Notes under the pieces: model-generated
Seen by the model: the letters and a program-made list of their open reading frames with translations, nothing else
What the model was told of the DNA's origin: nothing
Database searches by the model: none
Translations under genes and position numbers: made by a program
NCBI GenBank assembly: GCA_003486645.1
Contig: DNGI01000538.1
Location: forward strand, 1 to 6,354
DNA: 6,354 nucleotides
Reading direction: 5' to 3'
From: Cyanobacteria bacterium UBA11370
GTDB taxonomy: Bacteria > Cyanobacteriota > Cyanobacteriia > Cyanobacteriales > Coleofasciculaceae
Shown: one piece after another, positions 1 through 5,441 of the stretch
How positions within the stretch are numbered: position 1 is the stretch's first letter
Layout: every line of letters begins with the position of its first letter

Positions 1-126
1 TTCTTTTTTAGAATTGTTCCGGATTGATTCTAAATGAAAAGAAATAAAGAAATGGTAGATGCACCCTGGTTCAGCTCTAGAGTTTCCACTCTAGGGCTTT
101 TGTTCTTTTTTAGAATTGTTCCGGAT
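1..126. repeat. 24-bp direct repeat, 102-bp period (copies at 1-24 and 103-126)
   Basis: The same 24 bases occur at 1-24 and at 103-126. They comprise a T-rich run followed by GAATTGTTCCGGAT, and the copies diverge from base 25 / base 127. The right copy begins inside the T-tract that follows the terminator hairpin at 73-98. The left copy may therefore be the tail of a second terminator just outside the window, which would make this the remains of a tandem duplication of about 102 bp. Only the two copies are seen; the duplication is inferred. Confidence 0.75.
73..112 (+). terminator. Rho-independent terminator of an upstream + strand gene
   Basis: Bases 73-83 (AGCTCTAGAGT) pair with 88-98 (ACTCTAGGGCT) around a TTCC loop. 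This gives an 11-bp stem with one G-T wobble (T76/G95). A T-rich tract (TTTTGTTCTTTTTT) follows at once on the + strand. On the minus strand the hairpin is followed by mixed sequence, so it should not end lgt, which reads toward it from 1086 to 202. It most likely ends a gene to the left of the window. Confidence 0.8.
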
Positions 127-154
127 CTGCGGCAATGGACTTTTTCACCCAGCC

Positions 155-196
155 AAATGATAAATGACAAATGACGAATGACAAATGACTAATAAC
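155..196. repeat. Heptanucleotide tandem array, AAATGAC type (6 units)
   Basis: Six consecutive 7-mers: AAATGAT, AAATGAC, AAATGAC, GAATGAC, AAATGAC, TAATAAC. The array ends five bases before the lgt stop codon at 202-204 (minus strand). Short heptamer arrays (STRR-type) are characteristic of intergenic DNA in filamentous cyanobacteria. No function can be assigned from the sequence. Confidence 0.85.
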
Positions 197-201
197 AACT
201 T

Positions 202-1086
202 TCATCCCTCTTCAGAAACATTATCCCACTGCTGATTTTCTGATGGGACAACATCGGGTAGGGGACGACCGAACCAATATAGCCATGCTAAACCTGCAAG
301 TCCTAGAGCGATCGCTCCCAAACTAACCAGTTGAGCCATGCGGAGTGGACCAACCATTAGGCTATCTGTCCGCAATGCTTCAATCCACACTCGACCCGTA
401 CTATAGCCTACCATGTAAATCAACCCTAATGTCCCAACTTTTAAATGGGGTTGTCGTTTTAAATCTCGAAAAAACAAGGTTATTAGTAACCCAAATACTA
501 ATAAATTCCATAACGACTCGTAAAGGAAAGTCGGATGAAAGTATTGAATATTCATGTAGTCTGAGGGGCGATTTTGGGGAGGAATATAGAGTTTCCAGGG
601 TAAATTTGTAGGTCGTCCAAACGCTTCAGAATTGAAGAAATTACCCCACCGTCCAATCGCTTGACCTAAAATTAGGGAAGGAACCACGAGGTCTATCAAT
701 AACCAGACTGATACTTTCTGAATTCGGGCAAAAATGACGGCGGCTAAGATGCCGCCCAAAATAGCACCATGAATGGCAATCCCGCCTTTCCAAATTGCGA
801 TAATATCCTCTGGATGCTGGGCATATTGTTCCCATTCAAATAGGACGTAGTAGAGTCTAGCAGCGGGAATTGCCGCAATAACCAGCCAAATCACTAGGTC
901 GCCGATGAGTTCCGGGTTAACGTTACGGTGCTTCGCCAAGTATTGGGAAAAACTGACTCCAATCAATACGGCTGAGGCAATTAATAGACCATACCAGCGA
1001 ATTGCTAGGGGGCCAAGTTCAATCAGAATTGGGCCTGGAGAAGCAAATTGAAATGCTAAGGGAAGAGGAGATATTGCTTGGAGCAT
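202..1086 (-). CDS. lgt: Prolipoprotein diacylglyceryl transferase (Lgt)
   Basis: 294-residue polytopic inner-membrane enzyme. It transfers diacylglycerol from phosphatidylglycerol to the lipobox cysteine of prolipoproteins, the first step of lipoprotein maturation before signal peptidase II. The Lgt signature lies at residues 145-157 ([13 protein letters not shown]), with the conserved Arg146, Asn149 and Glu154. HGAILGG at 106-112 holds the histidine matching E. coli His103. HPTFLYES at 184-191 and [12 protein letters not shown] at 231-242 are the other conserved blocks. Hydrophobic segments near 14-47, 62-83, 103-120, 126-141, 193-206 and 248-271 fit the seven-helix fold, and the C-terminal 20 residues are polar. 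The ATG start puts the conserved ASPGP...IRWYG segment close to the N-terminus, as usual in cyanobacterial Lgt. No clear Shine-Dalgarno is seen. It is co-directional with kaiC-kaiB but 183 bp away, so probably transcribed separately; the link looks positional. All key residues are intact. Confidence 0.97.
   Translation of the reverse strand: MLQAISPLPLAFQFASPGPILIELGPLAIRWYGLLIASAVLIGVSFSQYLAKHRNVNPELIGDLVIWLVIAAIPAARLYYVLFEWEQYAQHPEDIIAIWKGGIAIHGAILGGILAAVIFARIQKVSVWLLIDLVVPSLILGQAIGRWGNFFNSEAFGRPTNLPWKLYIPPQNRPSDYMNIQYFHPTFLYESLWNLLVFGLLITLFFRDLKRQPHLKVGTLGLIYMVGYSTGRVWIEALRTDSLMVGPLRMAQLVSLGAIALGLAGLAWLYWFGRPLPDVVPSENQQWDNVSEEG
308..315. repeat. HIP1 octamers (GCGATCGC), five in the window
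   Basis: The exact palindrome GCGATCGC is at 308-315, 3999-4006, 4500-4507, 5240-5247 and 5533-5540. About 0.1 copies would be expected by chance in a random sequence of this length. Over-representation of this octamer (HIP1) is a known hallmark of many cyanobacterial genomes and is the main compositional evidence for the assignment. Four copies are inside coding regions (lgt, rlmN twice, the Excalibur gene); the fifth is in the leader of the GST-like gene. Confidence 0.9.
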
Positions 1087-1184
1087 TGAACAGTTAAAAA
1101 TAGGACAATTGAATCAGTGAGCAGTTTCTGTTTAATTTTAGGTCGCAAGGGCACAATTGGGATCTGTCGTAGCCTAACTGGACA

Positions 1185-1201
1185 AAACCTCTCTTGGGAG
1201 G
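1185..1201 (-). terminator. Weak candidate terminator for the kaiC-kaiB unit
   Basis: Read on the minus strand, CCTCCCAAGAGAGG (1201 to 1188) can form a 4-5 bp stem and is followed by a short TTTT run. It lies about 70 bp past the kaiB stop and before lgt, so it is well placed to end the kaiC-kaiB transcript. The stem is short and the T-run minimal, so read-through into lgt is quite possible. Confidence 0.25.
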
Positions 1202-1212
1202 ATGTCATAAAA

Positions 1213-1261
1213 ACTCAACACTCAACACTCAAAGCTCAAAACTCCCAACTCCCAACTCCAA
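1213..1261. repeat. Heptanucleotide tandem array, ACTCAAC/ACTCCCA type (7 units)
   Basis: Seven consecutive 7-mers: ACTCAAC, ACTCAAC, ACTCAAA, GCTCAAA, ACTCCCA, ACTCCCA, ACTCCAA. The left half carries ACTCAAM units and the right half ACTCCCA units, suggesting local expansion of two variants. It ends 8 bp before the kaiB stop codon, in the gap between kaiB and lgt. The unit differs from those of the arrays at 155-196 and 6318-6354. Confidence 0.85.
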
Positions 1262-1269
1262 ACTTTTCA

Positions 1270-1626
1270 CTATCCCAGATCCAAAGAAAGGATTACTTTC
1301 TCGGTATTTGTCATATCACCAATTAATCGTTGTAAAGGAGGTGGAAGCTTTTTAACCAATGTGGGAACAGCAAAAATTTGTTCTTCTTCTAAGAGTTCAG
1401 GATTCTGATGAATATCAATTACTTCGAGTTCATAACGCCCTTTTAGGTATTCTTCACAGAGTTTTTTAACCTTCTGAACCGCACGGACGGATTTCGGACT
1501 ATTTTTAGCAACATATAAACGAAAAACGTATTTTTCTAACTCTAGACTTACAATTGGCTCAAAGATTTCTTGAGAGTTTTTGAATGACTCGTTTGAGTTA
1601 TCTTTCCCTTCTACTGCATGACTCAT
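1270..1626 (-). CDS. kaiB: KaiB-like clock protein (KaiB2-type paralog)
   Basis: 118 residues with a full KaiB domain at about 32-118 after a polar, acidic N-terminal extension of about 30 residues. Recognisable blocks are YVFRLYVA (33-40), SPKSVRAV (43-50), ELEVIDIHQNPEL (66-78), the VPTL cis-proline region (87-90), LPPPLQRLIGD (94-104) and TEKVILSLDLG (108-118). KaiB binds the CI ring of KaiC after switching to a thioredoxin-like fold. Here the glycine at the switch (G88/G89 in canonical KaiB, in IGLDLL) is Ser114, while the nearby Asp is kept (Asp116). The protein stops at LDLG, without the acidic C-terminal tail of clock KaiB. The gene follows kaiC by 35 nt and has its own Shine-Dalgarno. 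The order kaiC then kaiB matches the kaiC2B2 type of operon, not kaiABC. The family is certain; the paralog class (KaiB2 versus another KaiB-like group) is inferred. Confidence 0.93.
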   Translation of the reverse strand: MSHAVEGKDNSNESFKNSQEIFEPIVSLELEKYVFRLYVAKNSPKSVRAVQKVKKLCEEYLKGRYELEVIDIHQNPELLEEEQIFAVPTLVKKLPPPLQRLIGDMTNTEKVILSLDLG

Positions 1627-1632
1627 AACTAT

Positions 1633-1640
1633 CTTTCCTT
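1633..1640 (-). promoter_or_regulatory. Shine-Dalgarno of kaiB
   Basis: On the minus strand AAGGAAAG lies in the 35-nt gap after the kaiC stop, with the AAGGA core 9 nt from the kaiB ATG at 1626. It is the clearest ribosome binding site in the window, fixes the kaiB start so that the N-terminal extension is translated, and fits translation from a shared kaiC-kaiB mRNA. Confidence 0.75.
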
Positions 1641-1661
1641 ATTGTTGAGTTATCTCTCTTA

Positions 1662-3374
1662 TTAGTCAGGTGTTTCATCAATTACATCCGCCTGACGAAG
1701 GTGTGCCCTTACGATTCGCTCCTGAAGTAGAGCTTTCTTTCGGAGTTCCTCTTGTTGGATCATTTGTTCCATCTCATCTTTCGCTGCCTCAAATTCAGCT
1801 TGTAACGCTTTAATCTGTACTTCCATTATGAGACGCTTGCGTTCAATTTCCCGCTGTTTTTGTTCAATTTCTTGTTGACGGGCTAAGGTAGCTGCTTTTT
1901 CTTGTGCCTCTTGTACGGTTCGGGCTGTTCCCGCTACTACACCACTTGCTCCAAGATAGACATCAATTAATTTAATTCCGGAATCCGTTAAATGAAATTC
2001 CCGGACTTGATTAGAGTGTTTCATCCCACGAGATTTGAGAAGATAAAGTAAACGATTGCGTTCGCCGTTATTTTCTTGATCTCGCAACAGCAGCCACGTA
2101 TCCATTAACGACGAAATACCGACATTAGTTTGTTCAATCAGGCTGTTTCCTGATGTTAAATTAGTCAATACAGTAGTAATTTGCTTGGTTTTTAGGAAAT
2201 CAACGAGACGCATTAGAAAGGATTGAACTTGTGTAGTGTTCCCGGCATGGTCTAAGCTAGATATGGGGTCAATGATCACAGCATTAGGGTTAAATTCATT
2301 AACTAACTGATGGATTTTTACGAGGTGCATTTCTAACCCATAGAAAGTTGGACGGAGGGATTTGAACGTCAAGAACCCTTTGTCAATCCATTCCGCCAAG
2401 TTAATGCCAATGGATCGCATATTACGAACAATCTGATTCGGAGATTCTTCAAACGCAATATAGAGACATCGTTCTCCCCGCTGACAAGTAGTATTAGCAA
2501 AATGAGCGCAAAGTGAACTTTTTCCAGTTCCAGCTGTGCCAGAAATTAAAATACTACTTCCGCGAAAGTATCCCTTACCTCCGAGCATATTGTCAAGGCG
2601 ATCAATACCCGTTGATATCCGTTCTGTGGATACTTCATAATCTAATTCAACAGACGTAAGCGGTAAAACAGAAAGTCCATTTTCCTCAATAATAAACGGA
2701 TATTCATTACTTCCGTGGCTTGAACCCCGATACTTAATAATCTGCAATCGTCGCGTTGAAAGTTCATTATCAATCCGCTGATCGAGGAGAATAACACAAT
2801 CAGAAACATACTCTTCTAAGCCATGACGAGTAAGTTGATTCTCTCCCCTTTCACTCGTAATGATTGCCGTTACTCCTTTATCTTTTAGCCAGAGGAACAA
2901 TCGCCGCAATTCGGAACGCACGATCGCACTATTTTCCAACCCTCCAAACAATACCTCAAGGGTATCTAATATGATTCGCTTTGCTTTAATTGAATCAATC
3001 GCGTAACCCAATCGAATAAATAACGCTTCGAGATCGTATTCTCCAGTTTCCTGAATTTGATTGCGATCAATATGAATGTAATTAAGCGCCAGCTTCTTCT
3101 GGGCAATTAATCCCTCTAAATCCCAGCCAAAGGAAGCCACATTTTGCACCAAGTCTTGAGGGGATTCTTCAAAGGAGATGAAAACGCCTGGTTCATTATA
3201 CTGAAGTGCGCCCCGCATTAAAAATTCCATTGCCATGAGAGTTTTCCCACAACCCGCTTTACCGCAAACTAGTGTGGGACGACCTTTGGGTAATCCTCCC
3301 TTGGTGATTTCGTCCAGTCCTTCAATTCCAGTTGGGCATTTAGCAAGTGTAATCTTATGTGGCTTCGTGGTCAT
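1662..3374 (-). CDS. kaiC: KaiC-like double-domain RecA ATPase/autokinase (KaiC2 type)
   Basis: 570 residues with two RecA-like KaiC domains. CI (about 10-245) has Walker A GKAGCGKT (38-45), the catalytic Glu pair 69-70 and Walker B RIILD (133-137). CII (about 250-475) has Walker A GTAGTGKS (279-286), Glu pair 309-310 and Walker B AVIIDP (365-370). Aligning ...TNVGISSLMDT... (416-426) with canonical KaiC puts Ser421 and Ser422 at the S431/T432 phosphosites, and Thr416 at T426. KaiC2-type proteins carry Ser-Ser here. After LGASGVVAGTAR (474-485) the KaiA-binding tail is replaced by a Gln/Glu/Lys/Arg-rich coiled coil (about 487-560). The protein should form hexamers, hydrolyse ATP and autophosphorylate without KaiA; its output is unknown (stress or metabolic timing is proposed for relatives). 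No kaiA is nearby; kaiB follows by 35 nt. The ATG start gives the usual short N-terminus before KCPTGIEGLDEI; no clear Shine-Dalgarno is seen. All ATPase motifs are intact. Confidence 0.95.
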   Translation of the reverse strand: MTTKPHKITLAKCPTGIEGLDEITKGGLPKGRPTLVCGKAGCGKTLMAMEFLMRGALQYNEPGVFISFEESPQDLVQNVASFGWDLEGLIAQKKLALNYIHIDRNQIQETGEYDLEALFIRLGYAIDSIKAKRIILDTLEVLFGGLENSAIVRSELRRLFLWLKDKGVTAIITSERGENQLTRHGLEEYVSDCVILLDQRIDNELSTRRLQIIKYRGSSHGSNEYPFIIEENGLSVLPLTSVELDYEVSTERISTGIDRLDNMLGGKGYFRGSSILISGTAGTGKSSLCAHFANTTCQRGERCLYIAFEESPNQIVRNMRSIGINLAEWIDKGFLTFKSLRPTFYGLEMHLVKIHQLVNEFNPNAVIIDPISSLDHAGNTTQVQSFLMRLVDFLKTKQITTVLTNLTSGNSLIEQTNVGISSLMDTWLLLRDQENNGERNRLLYLLKSRGMKHSNQVREFHLTDSGIKLIDVYLGASGVVAGTARTVQEAQEKAATLARQQEIEQKQREIERKRLIMEVQIKALQAEFEAAKDEMEQMIQQEELRKKALLQERIVRAHLRQADVIDETPD

Positions 3375-3447
3375 ATTCAGCAGTAAAATGAGAGAAGGTT
3401 TAATTCAACTTTTGTAGTCAATTCTGCTATATTAGAATAGTCTCAAT

Positions 3448-3477
3448 ATCTCATCTAATTGTAACTCAATTTGTCAA
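3448..3477 (-). promoter_or_regulatory. Possible kaiC promoter
   Basis: On the minus strand a consensus -35 box TTGACA runs from 3477 to 3472. The best-placed -10 candidate, TGAGAT (3453 to 3448, 18-nt spacer), matches only 3 of 6 consensus bases. Other -10-like words, TACAAT (3463-3458) and TAATAT (3434-3429), are wrongly spaced from it. A real start in this region would give a leader of about 70 nt before the kaiC ATG. The poor -10 could mean dependence on an activator or an alternative sigma factor. Confidence 0.3.
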
Positions 3478-3487
3478 CAAATTAAGT
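3464..3487. promoter_or_regulatory. 24-bp near-perfect palindrome, candidate operator of kaiC
   Basis: AATTTGT (3468-3474) and ACAAATT (3477-3483) are perfect inverted repeats around a CA centre. The symmetry extends outward through a mismatched pair (C3467/A3484) to ACT (3464-3466) and AGT (3485-3487). The minus-strand TTGACA (3477-3472) lies inside it. This is the form expected of an operator for a dimeric regulator acting on kaiC. I do not recognise it as an NtcA, LexA, Fur or DnaA site. Confidence 0.5.
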
Positions 3488-3721
3488 ATAAATCAGAACC
3501 CCTATAATTGAGAATAAAATTCGTGAGACTCGGGGATAAATCAAGGCCTTGTTTGCTCCTCACAAAGATGAAATTGGATAAGTTTCAAGCTGAGAATTAA
3601 TCCAATAGTACTCGACTCAATGGGAAGAGGGAAAGACCACGAAAAACCTCGTTTTCCATTAATCTTTAACCTTTCTGTCAACTAGGCATGAAATTAATTC
3701 TGACACCTGACTCCTAAATGC

Positions 3722-3751
3722 TTGACCACCGTTAACTAAACTCAATACAAT
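3722..3751 (+). promoter_or_regulatory. Sigma70-type promoter of rlmN
   Basis: TTGACC (3722-3727, 5 of 6 matches to TTGACA) and TACAAT (3746-3751, 5 of 6 matches to TATAAT) are separated by 18 nt. Transcription would begin near 3758, leaving a leader of about 35 nt before the rlmN ATG. This is the best -35/-10 pair in the window and supports the start at 3793. Confidence 0.65.
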
Positions 3752-3792
3752 TACGTTCTACTCTATCAATCCAAGATAAATCCTAAATCCTT

Positions 3793-4983
3793 ATGTCTAT
3801 TACGCCTCCTGTTACTAAACGTAACTCACAAGACACCACAATCCCTAACGATCCTATCCTAACAACTCAACCCTTGACCCCCTCAATTCCTCCCCTTTTA
3901 GGTGCTTCATTAGACGAGTTAACCCAATGGGTCAAACAACAAGGACAACCCGCCTATCGAGGACATCAACTTCATCAATGGATTTATAAAAAAGGGGCGC
4001 GATCGCTCTCTGACATTTCCGTATTTCCCAAGTCCTGGCGTAATACTTTAGCCGATATCCCCATCGGTCGCTCAACCTTACATTACCGCTCCGAAGCTCC
4101 AGATGGTACAGTAAAATACCTGCTTCAATTAGCAGACAGTCACATCATCGAAACCGTCGGAATTCCCACATTTGATACAAAAAAAACACAAAAACAACAC
4201 ATAACCCATCCGCTACATCCGCTACAAAATCCGTTGCTAAAGTCGAAAGAACGCCTCACCGTTTGTGTATCTTCTCAAGTCGGTTGTCCCATGGCTTGTG
4301 ACTTCTGTGCCACAGGAAAAGGAGGATTCATCCGCAATTTAGCGCCCCATGAAATAGTGGATCAAGTATTAACGGTTCAGGAAGACTTCGGGCAACGAGT
4401 TAGTAATGTAGTATTTATGGGAATGGGAGAACCACTGCTGAATTTAGATGCCGTTCTAAGTGCCGTGAAATCCATTAATCAAGATGTCGGAATTGGAATG
4501 CGATCGCTCACTATTTCAACTGTCGGTATTCCAGGTCGCATCCGTCAACTTGCCCAACATAATTTACAACTGACCTTTGCTGTTAGTCTTCATGCTTCTA
4601 ATCAGAAATTACGAGAAAAACTCATTCCTACGGCGAAACGATATCCCCTAGAGGCGTTATTAGATGAGTGTCGGGAGTACGTAAACATAACGGGTCGTCG
4701 CGTAACCTTTGAATATATTCTTTTAGCGGGATTGAATGACTTACCCGAACACGCCATTGAATTAGCTGGACACCTGCGAGGGTTCCAAAGTCATGTTAAC
4801 TTAATTCCCTACAATCCGATTAGTGAAGTCGATTATCAGCGCCCCAGTTTCCATCAGATTCAAGCCTTTGTTGAGGCTTTAGAAAACCATCATATTGCTG
4901 TAACTGTACGCCGTTCTCGTGGTTTGGAAAAAGATGCAGCTTGTGGACAATTAAGAGCGTCAAAAATACCTCAACCTCTATGA
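3793..4983 (+). CDS. rlmN: Dual-specificity RNA methyltransferase RlmN (radical SAM)
   Basis: 396-residue cytoplasmic radical-SAM enzyme that methylates C2 of A2503 in 23S rRNA and of A37 in some tRNAs. The 4Fe-4S cluster motif is Cys165-x3-Cys169-x2-Cys172 (CPMACDFC). Cys158, in CVSSQVGC, matches E. coli Cys118, and Cys384, in DAACGQL, matches the methyl-carrying Cys355. The SAM-binding GEP motif is at 212-214 and the conserved VSLHAS segment at 264-269. The N-terminal accessory domain (about 38-120) includes [18 protein letters not shown]. Two oddities are visible. The first 35 residues are a Thr/Pro-rich tail, and the next possible start is a TTG at 3874 with no ATG between. A low-complexity stretch of about 26 residues (127-152) lies between the conserved ETVGIP and RLTVCVSSQ blocks, where most homologues have only a few residues. 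No Shine-Dalgarno is visible. All catalytic residues are present, so the protein should be active. Confidence 0.97.
   Translation: MSITPPVTKRNSQDTTIPNDPILTTQPLTPSIPPLLGASLDELTQWVKQQGQPAYRGHQLHQWIYKKGARSLSDISVFPKSWRNTLADIPIGRSTLHYRSEAPDGTVKYLLQLADSHIIETVGIPTFDTKKTQKQHITHPLHPLQNPLLKSKERLTVCVSSQVGCPMACDFCATGKGGFIRNLAPHEIVDQVLTVQEDFGQRVSNVVFMGMGEPLLNLDAVLSAVKSINQDVGIGMRSLTISTVGIPGRIRQLAQHNLQLTFAVSLHASNQKLREKLIPTAKRYPLEALLDECREYVNITGRRVTFEYILLAGLNDLPEHAIELAGHLRGFQSHVNLIPYNPISEVDYQRPSFHQIQAFVEALENHHIAVTVRRSRGLEKDAACGQLRASKIPQPL
4171..4248 (+). repeat. In-frame low-complexity insertion in rlmN
   Basis: This stretch encodes rlmN residues 127-152, rich in Lys, Gln, His and Pro. It begins with an A-rich run that includes eight consecutive A (4179-4186) and contains a perfect 9-bp tandem duplication CATCCGCTA (4207-4215, 4216-4224) with a degenerate third unit (4226-4239). 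The length is a multiple of three and the frame continues into the radical-SAM core. The composition looks like intergenic repeat DNA rather than the surrounding coding sequence. Insertion status rests on recall of typical homologues, not an alignment. Confidence 0.6.
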
Positions 4984-4986
4984 ATT

Positions 4987-5087
4987 ATACTAAGTTGCAG
5001 CTCACTCATATTAGTAGATAACGGAAGATAAGGGGGACAAGGAGGAAAAGGGGGAAAGAAAGTATTATGTAAAAAGCAACTTAGTAT
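4987..5087. mobile_element. MITE-like element with 12-bp terminal inverted repeats
   Basis: ATACTAAGTTGC (4987-4998) is repeated as its exact inverse, GCAACTTAGTAT (5076-5087), giving an element of 101 bp with no coding capacity. TA dinucleotides lie at both edges (TA-CTAAGTTGC ... GCAACTTAG-TA), as expected of non-autonomous derivatives of TA-targeting IS630/Tc1-type elements. It nearly fills the gap between the rlmN stop and the Excalibur gene stop, and as a long hairpin might also affect 3' ends of both convergent transcripts. The family assignment is inferred. Confidence 0.5.
5030..5062 (+). repeat. Purine-rich G-run tract
   Basis: Within the MITE-like element, the + strand is almost pure purine over 33 bases (one C, at 5038). 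It has G5 runs at 5032-5036 and 5050-5054, and GG pairs at 5041-5042 and 5044-5045. It reads as a degenerate repeat of about 9-10 bases built on AAGGGGGA. A two-layer G-quadruplex on the + strand is possible but not shown. Confidence 0.5.
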
Positions 5088-5098
5088 TAGATATTGAA

Positions 5099-5335
5099 TC
5101 AATGCTGCTCACAACCAATACCATCTCCGCCCCCATCAAAGTTATGCGGGTCTGGTGGTAGTACAGTAAAATTTCGGTACTGAATATCCTTGCAATCCAG
5201 ATCCGGTGGGGGTGAGGGAATACAGACACCTGGGTAAGCGCGATCGCACTGAACTTGACTAGGGGATGGAGAGGGGTAAAGTAAGACGATTAGGGCGAAA
5301 ACTGTTATAGCTATTAAGGTGTAAAGTTTGACCAT
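5099..5335 (-). CDS. Small exported or anchored Excalibur-domain protein
   Basis: 78 residues from the ATG at 5335. Residues 1-4 (MVKL) are followed by a hydrophobic segment (5-20) and a PSPSPSQ linker, so this is a signal peptide or N-terminal membrane anchor placing the rest outside the cytoplasmic membrane. The remainder (30-78) is a cyanobacterial Excalibur domain: CDRAYPGVCIPSPPPDLDCKD, then PDPHNFDGGGDGIGCE. Cys30, Cys38, Cys48 and Cys75 may form two disulfides. The Excalibur calcium-binding motif DxDxDGxxCE is seen at 67-76 as D-G-G-G-D-G-I-G-C-E, so the middle Asp is Gly69. A longer frame from a TTG at 5374 exists, but a perfect -10 box (5364-5369) lies inside it and the extra 13 residues precede the natural signal peptide, so the ATG is preferred. 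Its function is unknown; Ca2+-dependent surface or envelope roles are proposed for the family. It is convergent with rlmN and divergent from the GST-like gene. Confidence 0.82.
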   Translation of the reverse strand: MVKLYTLIAITVFALIVLLYPSPSPSQVQCDRAYPGVCIPSPPPDLDCKDIQYRNFTVLPPDPHNFDGGGDGIGCEQH

Positions 5336-5363
5336 CTCTGAGACCCATTCACGCAATAAATGT

Positions 5364-5369
5364 ATTATA
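5364..5369 (-). promoter_or_regulatory. -10 box of the Excalibur-domain gene
   Basis: On the minus strand TATAAT (5369 to 5364) matches the -10 consensus exactly. No good -35 is found at 16-18 nt, and there is no extended TGn. Transcription would start near 5357, about 22 nt before the ATG at 5335. This argues against the upstream TTG start. Confidence 0.5.
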
Positions 5370-5401
5370 CTCAATCCGATTGGAAAACCCCTTTTTTACG
5401 A

Positions 5402-5439
5402 CCCATGGTAGAGACGTTGAAATCACCGTATCTACAGGG
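5402..5439. repeat. Degenerate palindromic repeat (GTAGAGACG type)
   Basis: GTAGAGACG (5408-5416) pairs with CGTATCTAC (5427-5435) with one G/A mismatch, around a 10-nt loop; CCC (5402-5404) and GGG (5437-5439) can extend it. A further pair, AAAACCC (5384-5390) and GGGTTTT (5437-5443), gives a competing outer stem. The arm resembles a palindrome that I recall being dispersed in filamentous cyanobacterial genomes (GTAGAGACGTTGC and its inverse). It lies between two divergent promoters. Confidence 0.5.
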
Positions 5440-5441
5440 TT

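Larger units (their letters stand above)
3375..3792. other. 418-bp divergent intergenic region, kaiC / rlmN
   Basis: This gap between divergently transcribed kaiC and rlmN holds a near-palindrome (3464-3487) with a TTGACA box facing kaiC, and the rlmN promoter at 3722-3751. Smaller features are a perfect 10-bp palindrome CAAGGCCTTG (3542-3551), flanked by GTGAG (3523-3527) and CTCAC (3559-3563), and 7-bp inverted repeats ATTGGAT (3573-3579) and ATCCAAT (3600-3606). An orphan TATAAT sits on the + strand at 3503-3508 without a -35. Two related 7-mers, TGACACC and TGACTCC (3701-3714), may be a heptamer-array remnant. No convincing gene is seen; the longest ATG frames are about 20 codons. Confidence 0.7.

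Noticed and set aside
40..100. Possible tRNA fragment (GGTTCAG plus hairpin)
   Set aside because: No T-loop consensus, no acceptor pairing and no anticodon arm; the hairpin with T-tract is a terminator.
34..174. Open frame of 46 codons from an ATG on the + strand
   Set aside because: It runs through the terminator hairpin, its T-tract and the start of the heptamer array, and has no recognisable protein features; it is better explained by those elements.
345..611. 88-codon + strand frame
   Set aside because: It lies wholly inside lgt on the opposite strand, whose protein is clearly conserved.
641..835. 64-codon minus-strand frame
   Set aside because: It is an alternate frame within lgt, overlapping its conserved signature region; no protein-like pattern.
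1117..1326. 69-codon + strand frame between lgt and kaiB
   Set aside because: It is largely made of the heptamer array and overlaps the kaiB 3' end antisense; no ATG start at its beginning and no recognisable product.
3235..3417. 60-codon + strand frame
   Set aside because: It is antisense to the KaiC N-terminal Walker A region and is a shadow of that conserved sequence.
3503..3508. Perfect TATAAT on the + strand as the rlmN promoter
   Set aside because: No -35 at 16-18 nt, and it would leave a leader of about 280 nt; the 3722-3751 promoter is better.
3619..3685. Short + strand ATG frame of about 21 codons upstream of rlmN
   Set aside because: No ribosome binding site, no conserved feature, and it ends before the rlmN promoter; chance frame.
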